This document shows, in pieces, positions 44,435-53,468 of a DNA stretch of 64,000 nucleotides. The position numbers and the translations under genes are program-made. Every line of letters begins with the position of its first letter. Position 1 is the first letter of the stretch. Origin of the DNA: Sulfurovum sp. (lineage in GTDB: Bacteria > Campylobacterota > Campylobacteria > Campylobacterales > Sulfurovaceae); NCBI GenBank assembly GCA_021166685.1, contig JAJPEU010000005.1:1-64000 (forward strand), given 5' to 3'. Under the pieces are notes generated by a model that had not been told where the DNA came from, searched no databases, and worked only from the letters and a program-made list of their open reading frames with translations.

Positions 44435-46081
44435 TTAATTGCTCTTTGTATTGAGTATGCTTTTTGCATGGATCAATGCTTTTTCGAAAGACTTCGATAT
44501 ATGATTTTCGCCTATCAGTGAGACGATATTGTGCTGTTTTAAGTCTTTGTATACTTTATCGTTGGTTCCGGACATTATTATGGTAACTCCGGCATTTTTT
44601 AATGTTTTTATAGTTTCTTCAAGATTATGAAGGGCGGTTGAATCAATAAAGGGAACATGGCGCATACGGATTATCAAAATGCTACTTGAAAATCCAATAT
44701 TTTTTATCGTTTCTGCATATTGTTTTGCTGATGCAAAAAAAAGCGGTCCGCCTATCTCATAAACGGCAATCCCCTCAGGAATACTGGAGTAATTTTCTAT
44801 TTCGTCGCTGTCTGTATTTTCCGGGATCATTCCTCCGATATCGGCCATACGTTTCATAAACAAAAGTGAAGCCAAAACAACGCCGACCTCTATGGCAATG
44901 GTTAAATCCACCAGCACCGTCAAGAAAAAGGTAGAAAGCAAAACAGCTATATCAAACGGTGAACCTCTCAGAATAGATACAAAGGAGCGCCATTCGCTCA
45001 TATTATATGAAACAACGATAAGTATGCCGGCTAGACATGCCATCGGAATGAGTTTTGCCAAATCCGCAAACAAAATCATTATTAAAAAAAGTGTTAAAGC
45101 GTGAACTATGCCGGCAACAGGAGTTCGTCCCCCATTTTTTACATTTGTTGCTGTTCTGGCAATCGCGCCGGTTGCCGGAATTCCGCCAAAAAAAGGCGTG
45201 ACCACATTTGCTATACCTTGCGAAATCAATTCAGTGTTTGAGCGATGGTTTGACCCTATCATGCCGTCAGCAACAACGGCTGAGAGCAATGATTCTATGC
45301 CGCCCAACAGAGCGATCGTAAGTGCCGGGGCAATATACATAGACAGATTGCTCAAATCAAAATTCGGGATGCTAAAACTGATAGTACTCGGGATTGTCCC
45401 AAAAAAAGATTCTATCGTTGAGACCGGAATATCTGCAACACTCACTATGGCGGTAATGGCAATAATGGCAATAAAAGAACCCGGAACGATTGTGGTTATT
45501 TTTTTAGAATAAAGTACAATTAAAATCGTAATGATAGTGATAGCAACAGCATAAAGATTGGCCTCTTGAATATGAGAAAAATAAATTTGCCATTTTTGTA
45601 AAAACTCTGAGGGCAGTTTTTCTATATTCAATCCAAAAGCATCTTTGATTTGTGTTGAAAAAATAACAACGGCAATTCCGCTTGTAAAACCAACAATGAG
45701 AGGATGAGGAAAATATCTTAGCAATGCGCCAAGTTTCAAAAGCCCAAAAATGATCAAAATAATTCCGGCCATAATAGTAGAAATAATAAGCCCGTCAATA
45801 CCATACTGTTCAACTAGCGCATAAATAATAACCACAAAAGCGCCGGTTGGACCTCCGATTTGAACTCTGCTCCCTCCTAAAAAAGAGATAAGAAAACCGG
45901 CAATAACTGCAGTAACCAATCCTTTTTCAGGAGAAACACCCGAAGCAACAGCAAAAGCTATGGCAAGAGGAAGAGCAACAATGCCCACAATAATGCCTGC
46001 AAATACATCCGACATGATTTGCTCTTTGGAAATACCTTCTTTCAAGAGAGTAAAAAGCTTTGGTTGAAAAATATTTTTCAT
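44435..46081 (-). CDS. SulP-family anion transporter with STAS domain
   Basis: 548 residues. Twelve or so membrane segments with family stretches ALPLAIAFAVASGVSPEKG, GFLISFLGGSRVQIGGPTGA and GGIPATGAIARTATNVKNGG, then a cytoplasmic STAS domain (last ~110 residues, RMRHVPFIDSTALHNLEET). Transports sulfate, bicarbonate or another anion. The frame is open to 46219, but a TATAAT -10 box at 46110-46115 on the minus strand would put transcription start inside that extension, so the ATG at 46081 is chosen. Confidence 0.92.
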   Translation of the reverse strand: MKNIFQPKLFTLLKEGISKEQIMSDVFAGIIVGIVALPLAIAFAVASGVSPEKGLVTAVIAGFLISFLGGSRVQIGGPTGAFVVIIYALVEQYGIDGLIISTIMAGIILIIFGLLKLGALLRYFPHPLIVGFTSGIAVVIFSTQIKDAFGLNIEKLPSEFLQKWQIYFSHIQEANLYAVAITIITILIVLYSKKITTIVPGSFIAIIAITAIVSVADIPVSTIESFFGTIPSTISFSIPNFDLSNLSMYIAPALTIALLGGIESLLSAVVADGMIGSNHRSNTELISQGIANVVTPFFGGIPATGAIARTATNVKNGGRTPVAGIVHALTLFLIMILFADLAKLIPMACLAGILIVVSYNMSEWRSFVSILRGSPFDIAVLLSTFFLTVLVDLTIAIEVGVVLASLLFMKRMADIGGMIPENTDSDEIENYSSIPEGIAVYEIGGPLFFASAKQYAETIKNIGFSSSILIIRMRHVPFIDSTALHNLEETIKTLKNAGVTIIMSGTNDKVYKDLKQHNIVSLIGENHISKSFEKALIHAKSILNTKSN

Positions 46082-46504
46082 CTTAATCTGCCTGTTTTTT
46101 ATAATGGGAATTATATTACAATTGACTAAAAAATTGAGACACCCCATAAAAAATGATTGATTATTGTTTGCATGTTCAGCTGCCTGTGATAAACGAACAT
46201 TATATAAATACCAAAACAATTCATTAAAATAAAAAAAGGTTTACGAGATTTTATAGTCGGTTTCTGTTTGGCAAAATTTTTAAGTGAAAGCATCACCCAT
46301 AATACTCCGGCAGCCAATGAGATTTCTACACAAAAACTTTTCTGTAAATCGGCAAGAGAAAAACAAAATTAAGAATGAATAAATAGCGATAATATCAGAT
46401 CATTTTAAATGCTTTACCCACACTACAGCATCATTTAGTTAAAATATCTATCAAATTTACACTACGTAAACCAAAAACTCATTTGTTTAAGGAAATGCTA
46501 CACT
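46082..46504. other. 423 bp intergenic region with an ORF remnant
   Basis: Holds the sulP promoter (TATAAT on the minus strand, 46110-46115) and the metG leader with AAGGA at 46489. On the minus strand a frame from 46368 to 46126 reads like membrane-protein sequence (LAAGVLWVMLSLKNFAKQ, FFILMNCFGIYIMFVY) but has only a TTG start without a ribosome-binding site; it may be a gene remnant. Nothing else recognised. Confidence 0.4.
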
Positions 46505-48463
46505 ATGCCTTGTTATAAAAATGTCTACATTACAACCCCTATCTACTATGTCAACGATATTGCACACATCGGTCATGCTTACACAACAATCATTGCAGAT
46601 ACTCTAGCACGCTACTCCCGCATGAGCGGCCTTGATACTTTCTTTCTTACCGGCACTGATGAACACGGGCAAAAAATCGAAGAGTCAGCCAAAACCAAAG
46701 GAAAAAGTACACAGGCTTATGCTGATGAAATCTCTGCAACCTTTAAAAACCTTTGGAATGATTTTCATATCTCCTATGATAAGTTTATCCGAACCACAGA
46801 TCAGGACCATAAAACAGGTGTGCAAAAAGCGTTTTCTGTCATGTACGAAAACGGAGATATCTATAAAGACGTTTATAAGGGGCACTACTGCATCTCCTGT
46901 GAAACTTTTTTTCCAAAAACACAGCTTGTCGATGACGAGTTTTGTCCAGAATGCGGCAAAAGCACAGTCATTGTAGAAGAAGAGAGTTATTTCTTTAAGC
47001 TTTCAAAATACCAAGACAAACTTTTAGAGTGGTATCATAATAACCCCGACTGCATCCTTCCAAAAAGCAAGAGAAATGAAGTGATTCGTTTTGTAGAAGG
47101 AGGACTGGACGACCTCTCTATCACACGTACAAGCTTTGACTGGGGCGTAAAACTGCCCGAAAACTTGAATGACCCTAAACATGTCATGTATGTATGGCTG
47201 GATGCTTTAATGAATTATGTTACAGCACTGGGATACGGTACAGATGAGAAAAATATGCACTACTGGCCCGCACATGTGCACCTTATAGGAAAAGACATAT
47301 TGCGTTTCCATGCGATTTATTGGCCGGCATTTTTGATGAGCCTCGGCCTGCCTTTGCCAAAACATATCGCAGCACACGGATGGTGGACAAGAGACGGCGA
47401 AAAGATGAGTAAATCCAAAGGCAATGTTGTAAATCCAAGAGAAGTAGCCGATGCTTATGGCTTGGATAATTTTCGCTACTTTCTGCTTAGAGAAGTGCCT
47501 TTTGGAGGAGACGGCGATTTCTCCCAGAAAGCCCTCATAGACCGCATTAACTCAGATCTTGGCAATGACCTTGGCAACCTGCTCAACCGCCTTACGGGCA
47601 TGAGTGAAAAATATTTTGAAGGCAACGTCAATTGTACCGATGTCAATAAATTTTATCAGGCCGAACTCGACGAAATGGAAGCTTCTTTAGAAAAACTTGA
47701 ACCTATGCTTTTTGAAATGCAAATCCATCGATACCTTGAGGAGCTCTGGAGACCGCTTTCAATAGCAAACAAAGCAATCGACAGATATCAGCCATGGACA
47801 CTTATGAAAGAAGGCAAAACCGAAGAGGTTATGGCACTCAATGGGCTTGTAGCGGTTATTCTTGCCAAAGTGTCCACCATGCTCTACCCTGTGATGCCTG
47901 AAACCTCTGTCAAGATAGCAAATGTACTGTGTTTCAAGATAGACCATGCAAGCTGGAATCATCTCATTAAGCAGAAAAATCTCCTAAGTTCTTTTGTACT
48001 TGAAAAGATACCTCCTCTATTTCCCCGCATTGAAGAACCTCTGCTTGCACAGACTGGATCTGAAAATAAAAAGAGTGAAGCAAAAGCGGCAAGGAAAGAA
48101 GAACAAAAAACAACGGAACAAAAAAATGAAGGTATTGCACTTATAGGCATCGACCAATTCTTTCAGACTTCACTGAAAGTAGGAACCGTCATAGAAGCCG
48201 AAGAGGTACCTAAAAGCAGCAAGCTTCTTTTGCTTCAGGTCGATATAGGCGAAGAAAACCCGCGACAGGTTGTCGCAGGAATTAAAGAATGGTATAGTGC
48301 CGAAGATATTCTCGGTACCCAAGTCTGCATGGTTGCAAACCTTAAACCTGCAAAACTTATGGGCCTAAAAAGCGAAGGCATGCTTCTTGCGGCCAAAGAC
48401 AGCGAGGGACTCTCCCTCATCCGCCCGGAAAAACCAAAAACAGCGGGCACCCCCATAGGATAA
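46505..48463 (+). CDS. metG: Methionyl-tRNA synthetase
   Basis: 652 residues. HIGH motif in NDIAHIGHAYTT, KMSKS in GEKMSKSKGNVV and a zinc knuckle with CISC and CPEC pairs (residues ~125-155). The C-terminal ~100 residues are an EMAP-II/Trbp111-type tRNA-binding domain (LKVGTVIEAEEVPKSSKLLL), used for dimerisation and tRNA binding. A Lys/Glu-rich linker (KSEAKAARKEEQKTTEQK) separates them. Spacing of AAGGA to the ATG is a little long (11 nt). The next gene begins 2 bp after the stop. Confidence 0.97.
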   Translation: MPCYKNVYITTPIYYVNDIAHIGHAYTTIIADTLARYSRMSGLDTFFLTGTDEHGQKIEESAKTKGKSTQAYADEISATFKNLWNDFHISYDKFIRTTDQDHKTGVQKAFSVMYENGDIYKDVYKGHYCISCETFFPKTQLVDDEFCPECGKSTVIVEEESYFFKLSKYQDKLLEWYHNNPDCILPKSKRNEVIRFVEGGLDDLSITRTSFDWGVKLPENLNDPKHVMYVWLDALMNYVTALGYGTDEKNMHYWPAHVHLIGKDILRFHAIYWPAFLMSLGLPLPKHIAAHGWWTRDGEKMSKSKGNVVNPREVADAYGLDNFRYFLLREVPFGGDGDFSQKALIDRINSDLGNDLGNLLNRLTGMSEKYFEGNVNCTDVNKFYQAELDEMEASLEKLEPMLFEMQIHRYLEELWRPLSIANKAIDRYQPWTLMKEGKTEEVMALNGLVAVILAKVSTMLYPVMPETSVKIANVLCFKIDHASWNHLIKQKNLLSSFVLEKIPPLFPRIEEPLLAQTGSENKKSEAKAARKEEQKTTEQKNEGIALIGIDQFFQTSLKVGTVIEAEEVPKSSKLLLLQVDIGEENPRQVVAGIKEWYSAEDILGTQVCMVANLKPAKLMGLKSEGMLLAAKDSEGLSLIRPEKPKTAGTPIG

Positions 48464-48465
48464 TA

Positions 48466-49446
48466 ATGAAGATAGAAGACATCGTAAACCTCACAGAGGG
48501 AACCCTTACCAATATACCAAAAGTACAAGCTGTAGAGGCTGCAACCGTGTATCCTTCCAAGGTGGAGCATGGGGATCTTTTTTTTTCCTCAAGTCAGGAA
48601 GAGATAGATATCGCTATTAAAAACGGCGCTTATGCAATTGTCTATGATAATGAAAACATCATTAAAAACGATGAGGAAATCGCATGGATTAAAGTAAGCG
48701 ATATCCAGCTTGCAGCGTTCAAGCTTATCCGTTATGCCATCATCAAAAAAGAGGCGAAATTCTTTCTGCTTTCACCGCATGAAATGAGTTTTTTGAAGAT
48801 GATACTGCTGCAAAAAAGCAATATCGCTTTCATTGCCAATGATTGGCGCAAAGCATTTGAACAGATACTCAACTCAAATGATTCACTTTTTGTAGGAATA
48901 AATAAAGAGCTGATGGAGCTCATCAAGCCTGACGTACAAAGACTTGAAAGCGACGTAGAAGGCTATGCCATTTCTGATACTCTTTTTAGAACTACTTTTA
49001 AAGTAGGAGGTTACGCCTATCAAGAGAAAGAACTAATCCCCTTCCACCTGGAATATCTGCTGCGTGTCGTTGCTTTTTGTGAGTCTTTCTCGCTTCCTTG
49101 TTCTATCGATCGCGTCAAATACACTAAACATTTTATCCCGGTATTTATCGACGGGTCACTCAAAAGCACTCAAGCGAGCAAAAGCGATAAGGTGGCAATA
49201 TTTTGCGATAATATTCCGGATATTATCAAGGCCAGAGAGTATATCAGACACAGCAATACTTGGGTAAAAGGCATTGTACTTACACCGCCTAAAACTAAAG
49301 TAGAAGGTATTGACCGTCCGCACTGGTTTAAAACTGAAGAAGAAGTGAGAGAGATACTCAAAAGTATTCACTTTAATTATGCATTCATCTACAATGCAGA
49401 CAAAAGCATCCTCAATACGATCCAACAAGAGTATAGTCTATTTTAG
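48466..49446 (+). CDS. Mur-ligase N-domain-like protein without ATP-binding loop
   Basis: 326 residues. The first ~80 residues resemble the N-terminal substrate domain of MurE/MurF ligases (VYPSKVEHGDLFFSSS and AIKNGAYAIVYD). No GTNGKT-type P-loop or Mur-ligase catalytic motif follows; the middle (KKEAKFFLLSPHEMSFLKM) and end are unassigned, though the C-terminal 100 residues have a possible ligase-C-domain rhythm (DKVAIFCDNIPDIIKAREYI). Cytoplasmic, in an operon with metG. Possibly a degenerate MurF paralogue with a regulatory role. Confidence 0.7.
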   Translation: MKIEDIVNLTEGTLTNIPKVQAVEAATVYPSKVEHGDLFFSSSQEEIDIAIKNGAYAIVYDNENIIKNDEEIAWIKVSDIQLAAFKLIRYAIIKKEAKFFLLSPHEMSFLKMILLQKSNIAFIANDWRKAFEQILNSNDSLFVGINKELMELIKPDVQRLESDVEGYAISDTLFRTTFKVGGYAYQEKELIPFHLEYLLRVVAFCESFSLPCSIDRVKYTKHFIPVFIDGSLKSTQASKSDKVAIFCDNIPDIIKAREYIRHSNTWVKGIVLTPPKTKVEGIDRPHWFKTEEEVREILKSIHFNYAFIYNADKSILNTIQQEYSLF

Positions 49447-49503
49447 ACGATATTCTTTCGCTGCTCTTGCTTTTTCTAGTTTTTCGTCTTTTTATTTCAT
49501 GGA

Positions 49504-50181
49504 TTAAATTTCGCCGGATTCAAATAGGTTGCAAATTTTAGTGGAATTTTTCCTAATCACTACTGTATTTTTTCCGTTATTTCCCACAAGCCGGCAATTA
49601 AACCGTTCACTGAGTACCATAAACGTCTTAGCTGTAAAAAAAACAATATGTGTTGTGTCATGATGATAGTACCAATGCAAAAAATCTTCTCTATTGTTGG
49701 TATGAAACTGCGTTTGTATTGCCAGTATTCCATTGTCGCTCAATCGATTTAAAAGCCTCTCAAAGACTAATTTGGGATGATGCAAATGCTCAAACACTTC
49801 TGTCGAAACAATAAGATCGTATTTTTTATTTTTATCAAATAAATCTGGATGATAGATAGGATCATAATAGTCGCATACTATACTGTTTTGTGCAATCATA
49901 TCCGACAAAAGAGAAGTGGCGCCGCACCCAAAATCCAATCCATTTTTTGCATGACCGGCAAAAGGCAAGACAAAATCCAAAAAGCGCTGATAGTACTCAC
50001 GATATCCCGCATCATTTTTGTTGTTTTGATGCAGGTCATATCTCTTTTGCTGAACAGCCAAATCCTGATAATACGTGGGGGACTTGAAGATATATTCGCA
50101 CGTTTTACAATGATAATAAAGAATAGTTGTCCGCGGGTCCTCGAAAGATAAAGTTTCTTTACTGCAAATATGGCATTTCAA
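49504..50181 (-). CDS. SAM-dependent methyltransferase with N-terminal zinc finger
   Basis: 225 residues. N-terminal CHIC and CKTC pairs (residues 3-6 and 31-34) form a likely zinc ribbon; the methyltransferase domain shows GLDFGCGATSLLSDMI near 82, DYYDPIYHPDLF and DLIVSTEVFEHLHHP. Similar to methyltransferase_11-type proteins with a zinc finger acting on sugars or small molecules. The start is TTG behind AAAAGGATGAAAA. Substrate unknown. Confidence 0.82.
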   Translation of the reverse strand: MKCHICSKETLSFEDPRTTILYYHCKTCEYIFKSPTYYQDLAVQQKRYDLHQNNKNDAGYREYYQRFLDFVLPFAGHAKNGLDFGCGATSLLSDMIAQNSIVCDYYDPIYHPDLFDKNKKYDLIVSTEVFEHLHHPKLVFERLLNRLSDNGILAIQTQFHTNNREDFLHWYYHHDTTHIVFFTAKTFMVLSERFNCRLVGNNGKNTVVIRKNSTKICNLFESGEI

Positions 50182-50295
50182 TTTTCATCCTTTTAAAACG
50201 ATTGTTATGTTACTATTTAAACTATTAACAATAACATGCCATTTTTATTTTTCATGAAAAATTAAACGGTGTTTTCTCATAAGGATTACTATTTT

Positions 50296-51396
50296 ATGCA
50301 AAGACGAGATTTTATAACATCTGCTGCACTTGGTGCGACAGCCTTGGCACTAAACGCCTGCCACAGAGAAGAAGAGGCCGTGCAGTCAGATTCTGCAAAC
50401 AACATCAAGCAAGCAAGAAAAGTTACTCTTAAACTCGCAACATCATGGCCCGCACATTTCCCTATCATGGGAACAGGCGTTGATGCGTTTGTATCGCGAT
50501 GTGCCGAACTAAGCGGAGGAACGCTTGAGATCAAAGTGTATCCAAAAAATATTCTTGTGCCGGCTTTGCAGGTTTTTGATGCAACTTCTGCGGCACAGAT
50601 TGATGCCTTTCACTCCGGTGTTTATTATTGGAAAGGCAAAAATTCAGCATTTTCTATCTTTGGAGGCATGCCCCTTGGATTTACGAGCGAAGAGATGATT
50701 ACATGGCTTAAATTTGGCGGCGGATATGCCCTATGGAGAGAACTGTATGGAAAATTCAATCTCTATCCGTTGGTGGGAGGAACCACGGGGCCGCAAATGG
50801 GCGGATGGTTTAAAAAACAGATCAACTCCCTGGCTGACCTTCAGGGGCTTAAAATGCGCATTCCCGGACTTGCAGGCGAAGTCATGGAGCGCTTAGGTGC
50901 AAATCCTGTTCTTTTACCTGCGGGAGACATCTATACCGCACTTGAACGGGGCACCATTGATGCTACAGAATGGGTGGGGCCGGCGTTGGACAACATGATG
51001 GGATTTCCCAAGGTTGCACCCTATTACTACACAGGCTGGCATGAACCGGGTTCGATTTTAGAGCTGACATTCAACAAAACAAGATGGGAAAAACTAAGCC
51101 CCCAGCATCAAGCCATCATTACTGCTGCAAGCGAAGAGATGACAAGTAATATGCTCCAAGAGTTTAGATATGAAAATGCAAAAGCATTTCAAAGTCTTTC
51201 TTCCATCGTTGAGATCAAAACGTTTCCCAAGGAAGTGATTGATGCTGCCCAGAAAGCACTGGGGGATGTTTTGGCATACGAACGTGCGCAAAACAAAGAC
51301 TTTGAACGCGTTTTAAAAAGCTATGAAACTTTTAGCAAACTCAACAAACCATGGGACGACATCAGCACACGAAACTTTTTGGAAATAAGAGGATAA
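50296..51396 (+). CDS. TRAP transporter solute-binding protein (DctP family), orphan
   Basis: 366 residues. Twin-arginine signal MQRRDFITSAALGATALAL followed by NAC, so Tat export with a possible lipid anchor on Cys21. The mature protein has DctP features: KLATSWPAHFPIMGTGVDAF, GVYYWKGKNSAFSIFGGMP, MRIPGLAGEVMERLGANPV and YTALERGTIDATEWVGPALD, the last typical of the subgroup binding keto acids such as pyruvate. No DctQ/DctM membrane genes are adjacent. An upstream GTG is ignored because the Tat motif should be near the start. Confidence 0.88.
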   Translation: MQRRDFITSAALGATALALNACHREEEAVQSDSANNIKQARKVTLKLATSWPAHFPIMGTGVDAFVSRCAELSGGTLEIKVYPKNILVPALQVFDATSAAQIDAFHSGVYYWKGKNSAFSIFGGMPLGFTSEEMITWLKFGGGYALWRELYGKFNLYPLVGGTTGPQMGGWFKKQINSLADLQGLKMRIPGLAGEVMERLGANPVLLPAGDIYTALERGTIDATEWVGPALDNMMGFPKVAPYYYTGWHEPGSILELTFNKTRWEKLSPQHQAIITAASEEMTSNMLQEFRYENAKAFQSLSSIVEIKTFPKEVIDAAQKALGDVLAYERAQNKDFERVLKSYETFSKLNKPWDDISTRNFLEIRG

Positions 51397-51412
51397 GATT
51401 GGTCCGATACGA

Positions 51413-51718
51413 TCATTTGTGATCCAGCTTATTCACTGCCTTATCTATCTCACCCAAAAAATTTTCAATCTTTTTTCCTAAATCTTCTATAAAACTTTTG
51501 GCTTTATTTAGATCCACATGAATCTGCTCTTCATTTACTGTAATCCCCACAGTTTCAGGCATATCTATTTTGCCTTCGCTGATATTTTGGGCAGTCTCTT
51601 CAAACTGCTTTTGCATAGTTCCGAAAAAATCTTTTGTTTTGGCTAAATCTATATTAATCTCTTCGGCACCTATTTGTAAACCTACCCTGGAAAGCAATTC
51701 TTCATTCTTTTTTTCCAT
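51413..51718 (-). CDS. Small helical protein with internal duplication
   Basis: 101 residues made of two related units: GAEEINIDLAKTKDFFGTMQ (from ~residue 17) and NEEQIHVDLNKAKSFIEDLG (from ~residue 62), each about 45 residues apart. Predicted as short strand plus amphipathic helix. No family recognised. Lies between two divergently transcribed neighbours with no obvious partner. Confidence 0.65.
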   Translation of the reverse strand: MEKKNEELLSRVGLQIGAEEINIDLAKTKDFFGTMQKQFEETAQNISEGKIDMPETVGITVNEEQIHVDLNKAKSFIEDLGKKIENFLGEIDKAVNKLDHK

Positions 51719-51789
51719 GATTATCTACTCTCTCCCTCTTTTTGCAAAGTATATCATATTTTAACATTAAAAAAATTCTGAATACCCTT

Positions 51790-52554
51790 TTATAAAAATG
51801 CCAACAATGAAGCGGTAACGGCTACATTGAGGGATTCAACTCCTCGCTGCATTGGAATAGAAATGCTTTCATTGCACATCGTCTCTATTGCGTGACTCAC
51901 ACCCTCACTTTCATTGCCTAAAATAAATACTGTTTTAGGACCATACGCTTCATCCTTATAACTTTTGGCAGCATAAGAAGAGAGCGTATAGAGCATTGCA
52001 CCATCTGTTTTGAAATATTCCAATGTTTTTTTAAGATCGGATGTTTGAATAATTGGCATTTTAAAAAGTGTTCCTACGCTCGCCTTGATCACCAAGGGTG
52101 AGATTTGTGCGGCACCTTTGGCAGGAAGTAAAATTGCGTCTATGTTTCCCGCAGCACAGGAGCGAATAATCATTCCGAGATTTTGGGGATTGGTTATGCC
52201 GTCAAGCGCTACGATACGGTATTTTTGATGGGTTGAGAGAAAATGCGTTTCGTCTCCCAAGTACTCCAAAATAATATCAAGAGCCACCCCCTGATCTTGT
52301 TTGGCATTTTTTGAGATGCGTGAAAGTGCCTGCTTATCATGGTAGACAATCTCAATGCCTCTTTTTTTGGCAATACTTACCATTTTGTCCAACTCATAAG
52401 AGGGTTTATTGGAAGAGGAAAGATGCAATTTATGGATAGTAATGCTTTCGTTTTCCAATGCCTCGCAAACTGCATTGCGTCCATAAATCGTGAGCACCTT
52501 ATCAAAAAATGCTTTTTTGATAAGGTATTGGTCAGAATCTTTCACCCCAATCAT
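51790..52554 (-). CDS. SpoU-family RNA 2'-O-methyltransferase (RlmB/TrmH-type)
   Basis: 254 residues. N-terminal RNA-binding substrate domain (IYGRNAVCEALE and ITIHKLHLSS), then the SPOUT knot with DGITNPQNLGMIIRSCAAG, KASVGTLFKMPI, FILGNESEGVSHAI and the C-terminal ESLNVAVTASLLAFL. Methylates ribose 2'-OH, probably of 23S rRNA. The ATG at 52554 overlaps the fabI stop (ATGA) and is preferred over a TTG 4 codons upstream. Confidence 0.9.
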   Translation of the reverse strand: MIGVKDSDQYLIKKAFFDKVLTIYGRNAVCEALENESITIHKLHLSSSNKPSYELDKMVSIAKKRGIEIVYHDKQALSRISKNAKQDQGVALDIILEYLGDETHFLSTHQKYRIVALDGITNPQNLGMIIRSCAAGNIDAILLPAKGAAQISPLVIKASVGTLFKMPIIQTSDLKKTLEYFKTDGAMLYTLSSYAAKSYKDEAYGPKTVFILGNESEGVSHAIETMCNESISIPMQRGVESLNVAVTASLLAFL

Positions 52555-53372
52555 TCCCCGTTCCAAGCAATCTTTGGTTTGCCATTCTCATCAAATTCAA
52601 CTGCCGGCATACCCATAATATTAAATCCGGCATCGACATAATGAATTTCGCCTGTTACGCCCGAGCTTAAATCGGACAAAAGATACATACCTGAGTTTCC
52701 GACTTGCTCGATGGTTACATTCTGTTTTAGCGGAGAGTGTGCGGCATTCCATTTGAGCATAAAACCAAAATCTCCGATTCCGGCCGCTGCAAGTGTTTTG
52801 ATCGGCCCAGCAGAAATTGCATTTACACGGACACCATCCCTTCCTAAGTCCTCAGCAAGATATTTTGTCGTCATTTCCAATGCTGCTTTGGCGACACCCA
52901 TAAGATTATAATTTGGAATATATTTTACCCCGCCATAATAACTTAACGTCAACACCGAAGAATTATCAGACAATATAGGTTTTAATTCTCTTACAATCTC
53001 AATAAGTGAATATACGGAGATATCCATTGCGATATCAAACGCCTCCTTGGAAATATCTACAAATCGGCCGCTAAGTCCTTCTTTGGGTGCGAATGCAATA
53101 GAGTGCACAATGAAATCTATCTGTCCCATATCTTTTTCAAGTGATGCTTTTAGTGCTTTGATTTCTTCCGGTTTGCTTACATCGCATGGATAAAATCTTC
53201 CCCCGCATTCCAATTCATCGGCCACAGGTGCAAGTTTTTGCTCAAATCGTTCATTAAGAAATGTAATTGCCATCTGGGCACCCTGCTCTTGACATGCCTT
53301 TGCAATCCCGTAAGCGATAGATTTTTTATTTGCGATGCCTAAAATAACACCTTTTTTGCCTTTCATTATCAT
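52551..53372 (-). CDS. fabI: Enoyl-ACP reductase (NADH)
   Basis: 273 residues. Last step of each fatty-acid elongation cycle. FabI signatures: GIANKKSIAYGIAKACQEQG at the NAD-binding end, SIAFAPKEGLSGRF, and catalytic YYGGVKYIPNYNLMGVAKAA with Tyr and Lys separated as in FabI, not as in generic SDRs. Drug target of triclosan in relatives. GGAGAAAG lies upstream of the ATG. Confidence 0.95.
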   Translation of the reverse strand: MIMKGKKGVILGIANKKSIAYGIAKACQEQGAQMAITFLNERFEQKLAPVADELECGGRFYPCDVSKPEEIKALKASLEKDMGQIDFIVHSIAFAPKEGLSGRFVDISKEAFDIAMDISVYSLIEIVRELKPILSDNSSVLTLSYYGGVKYIPNYNLMGVAKAALEMTTKYLAEDLGRDGVRVNAISAGPIKTLAAAGIGDFGFMLKWNAAHSPLKQNVTIEQVGNSGMYLLSDLSSGVTGEIHYVDAGFNIMGMPAVEFDENGKPKIAWNGE

Positions 53373-53468
53373 ACGTTGCTTTCTCCAAAAAATTTAATGG
53401 TGTTATTTTACCATGAATGCGATAGAATGTAAAATAAACTATTTAACAATTCAAGGCAATCATCACTT

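Noticed and set aside
46495..46518. Seven-codon mini-frame just before and overlapping the metG start
   Set aside because: AAGGAA abuts its ATG, too close to act as ribosome-binding site; the same AAGGA serves metG.
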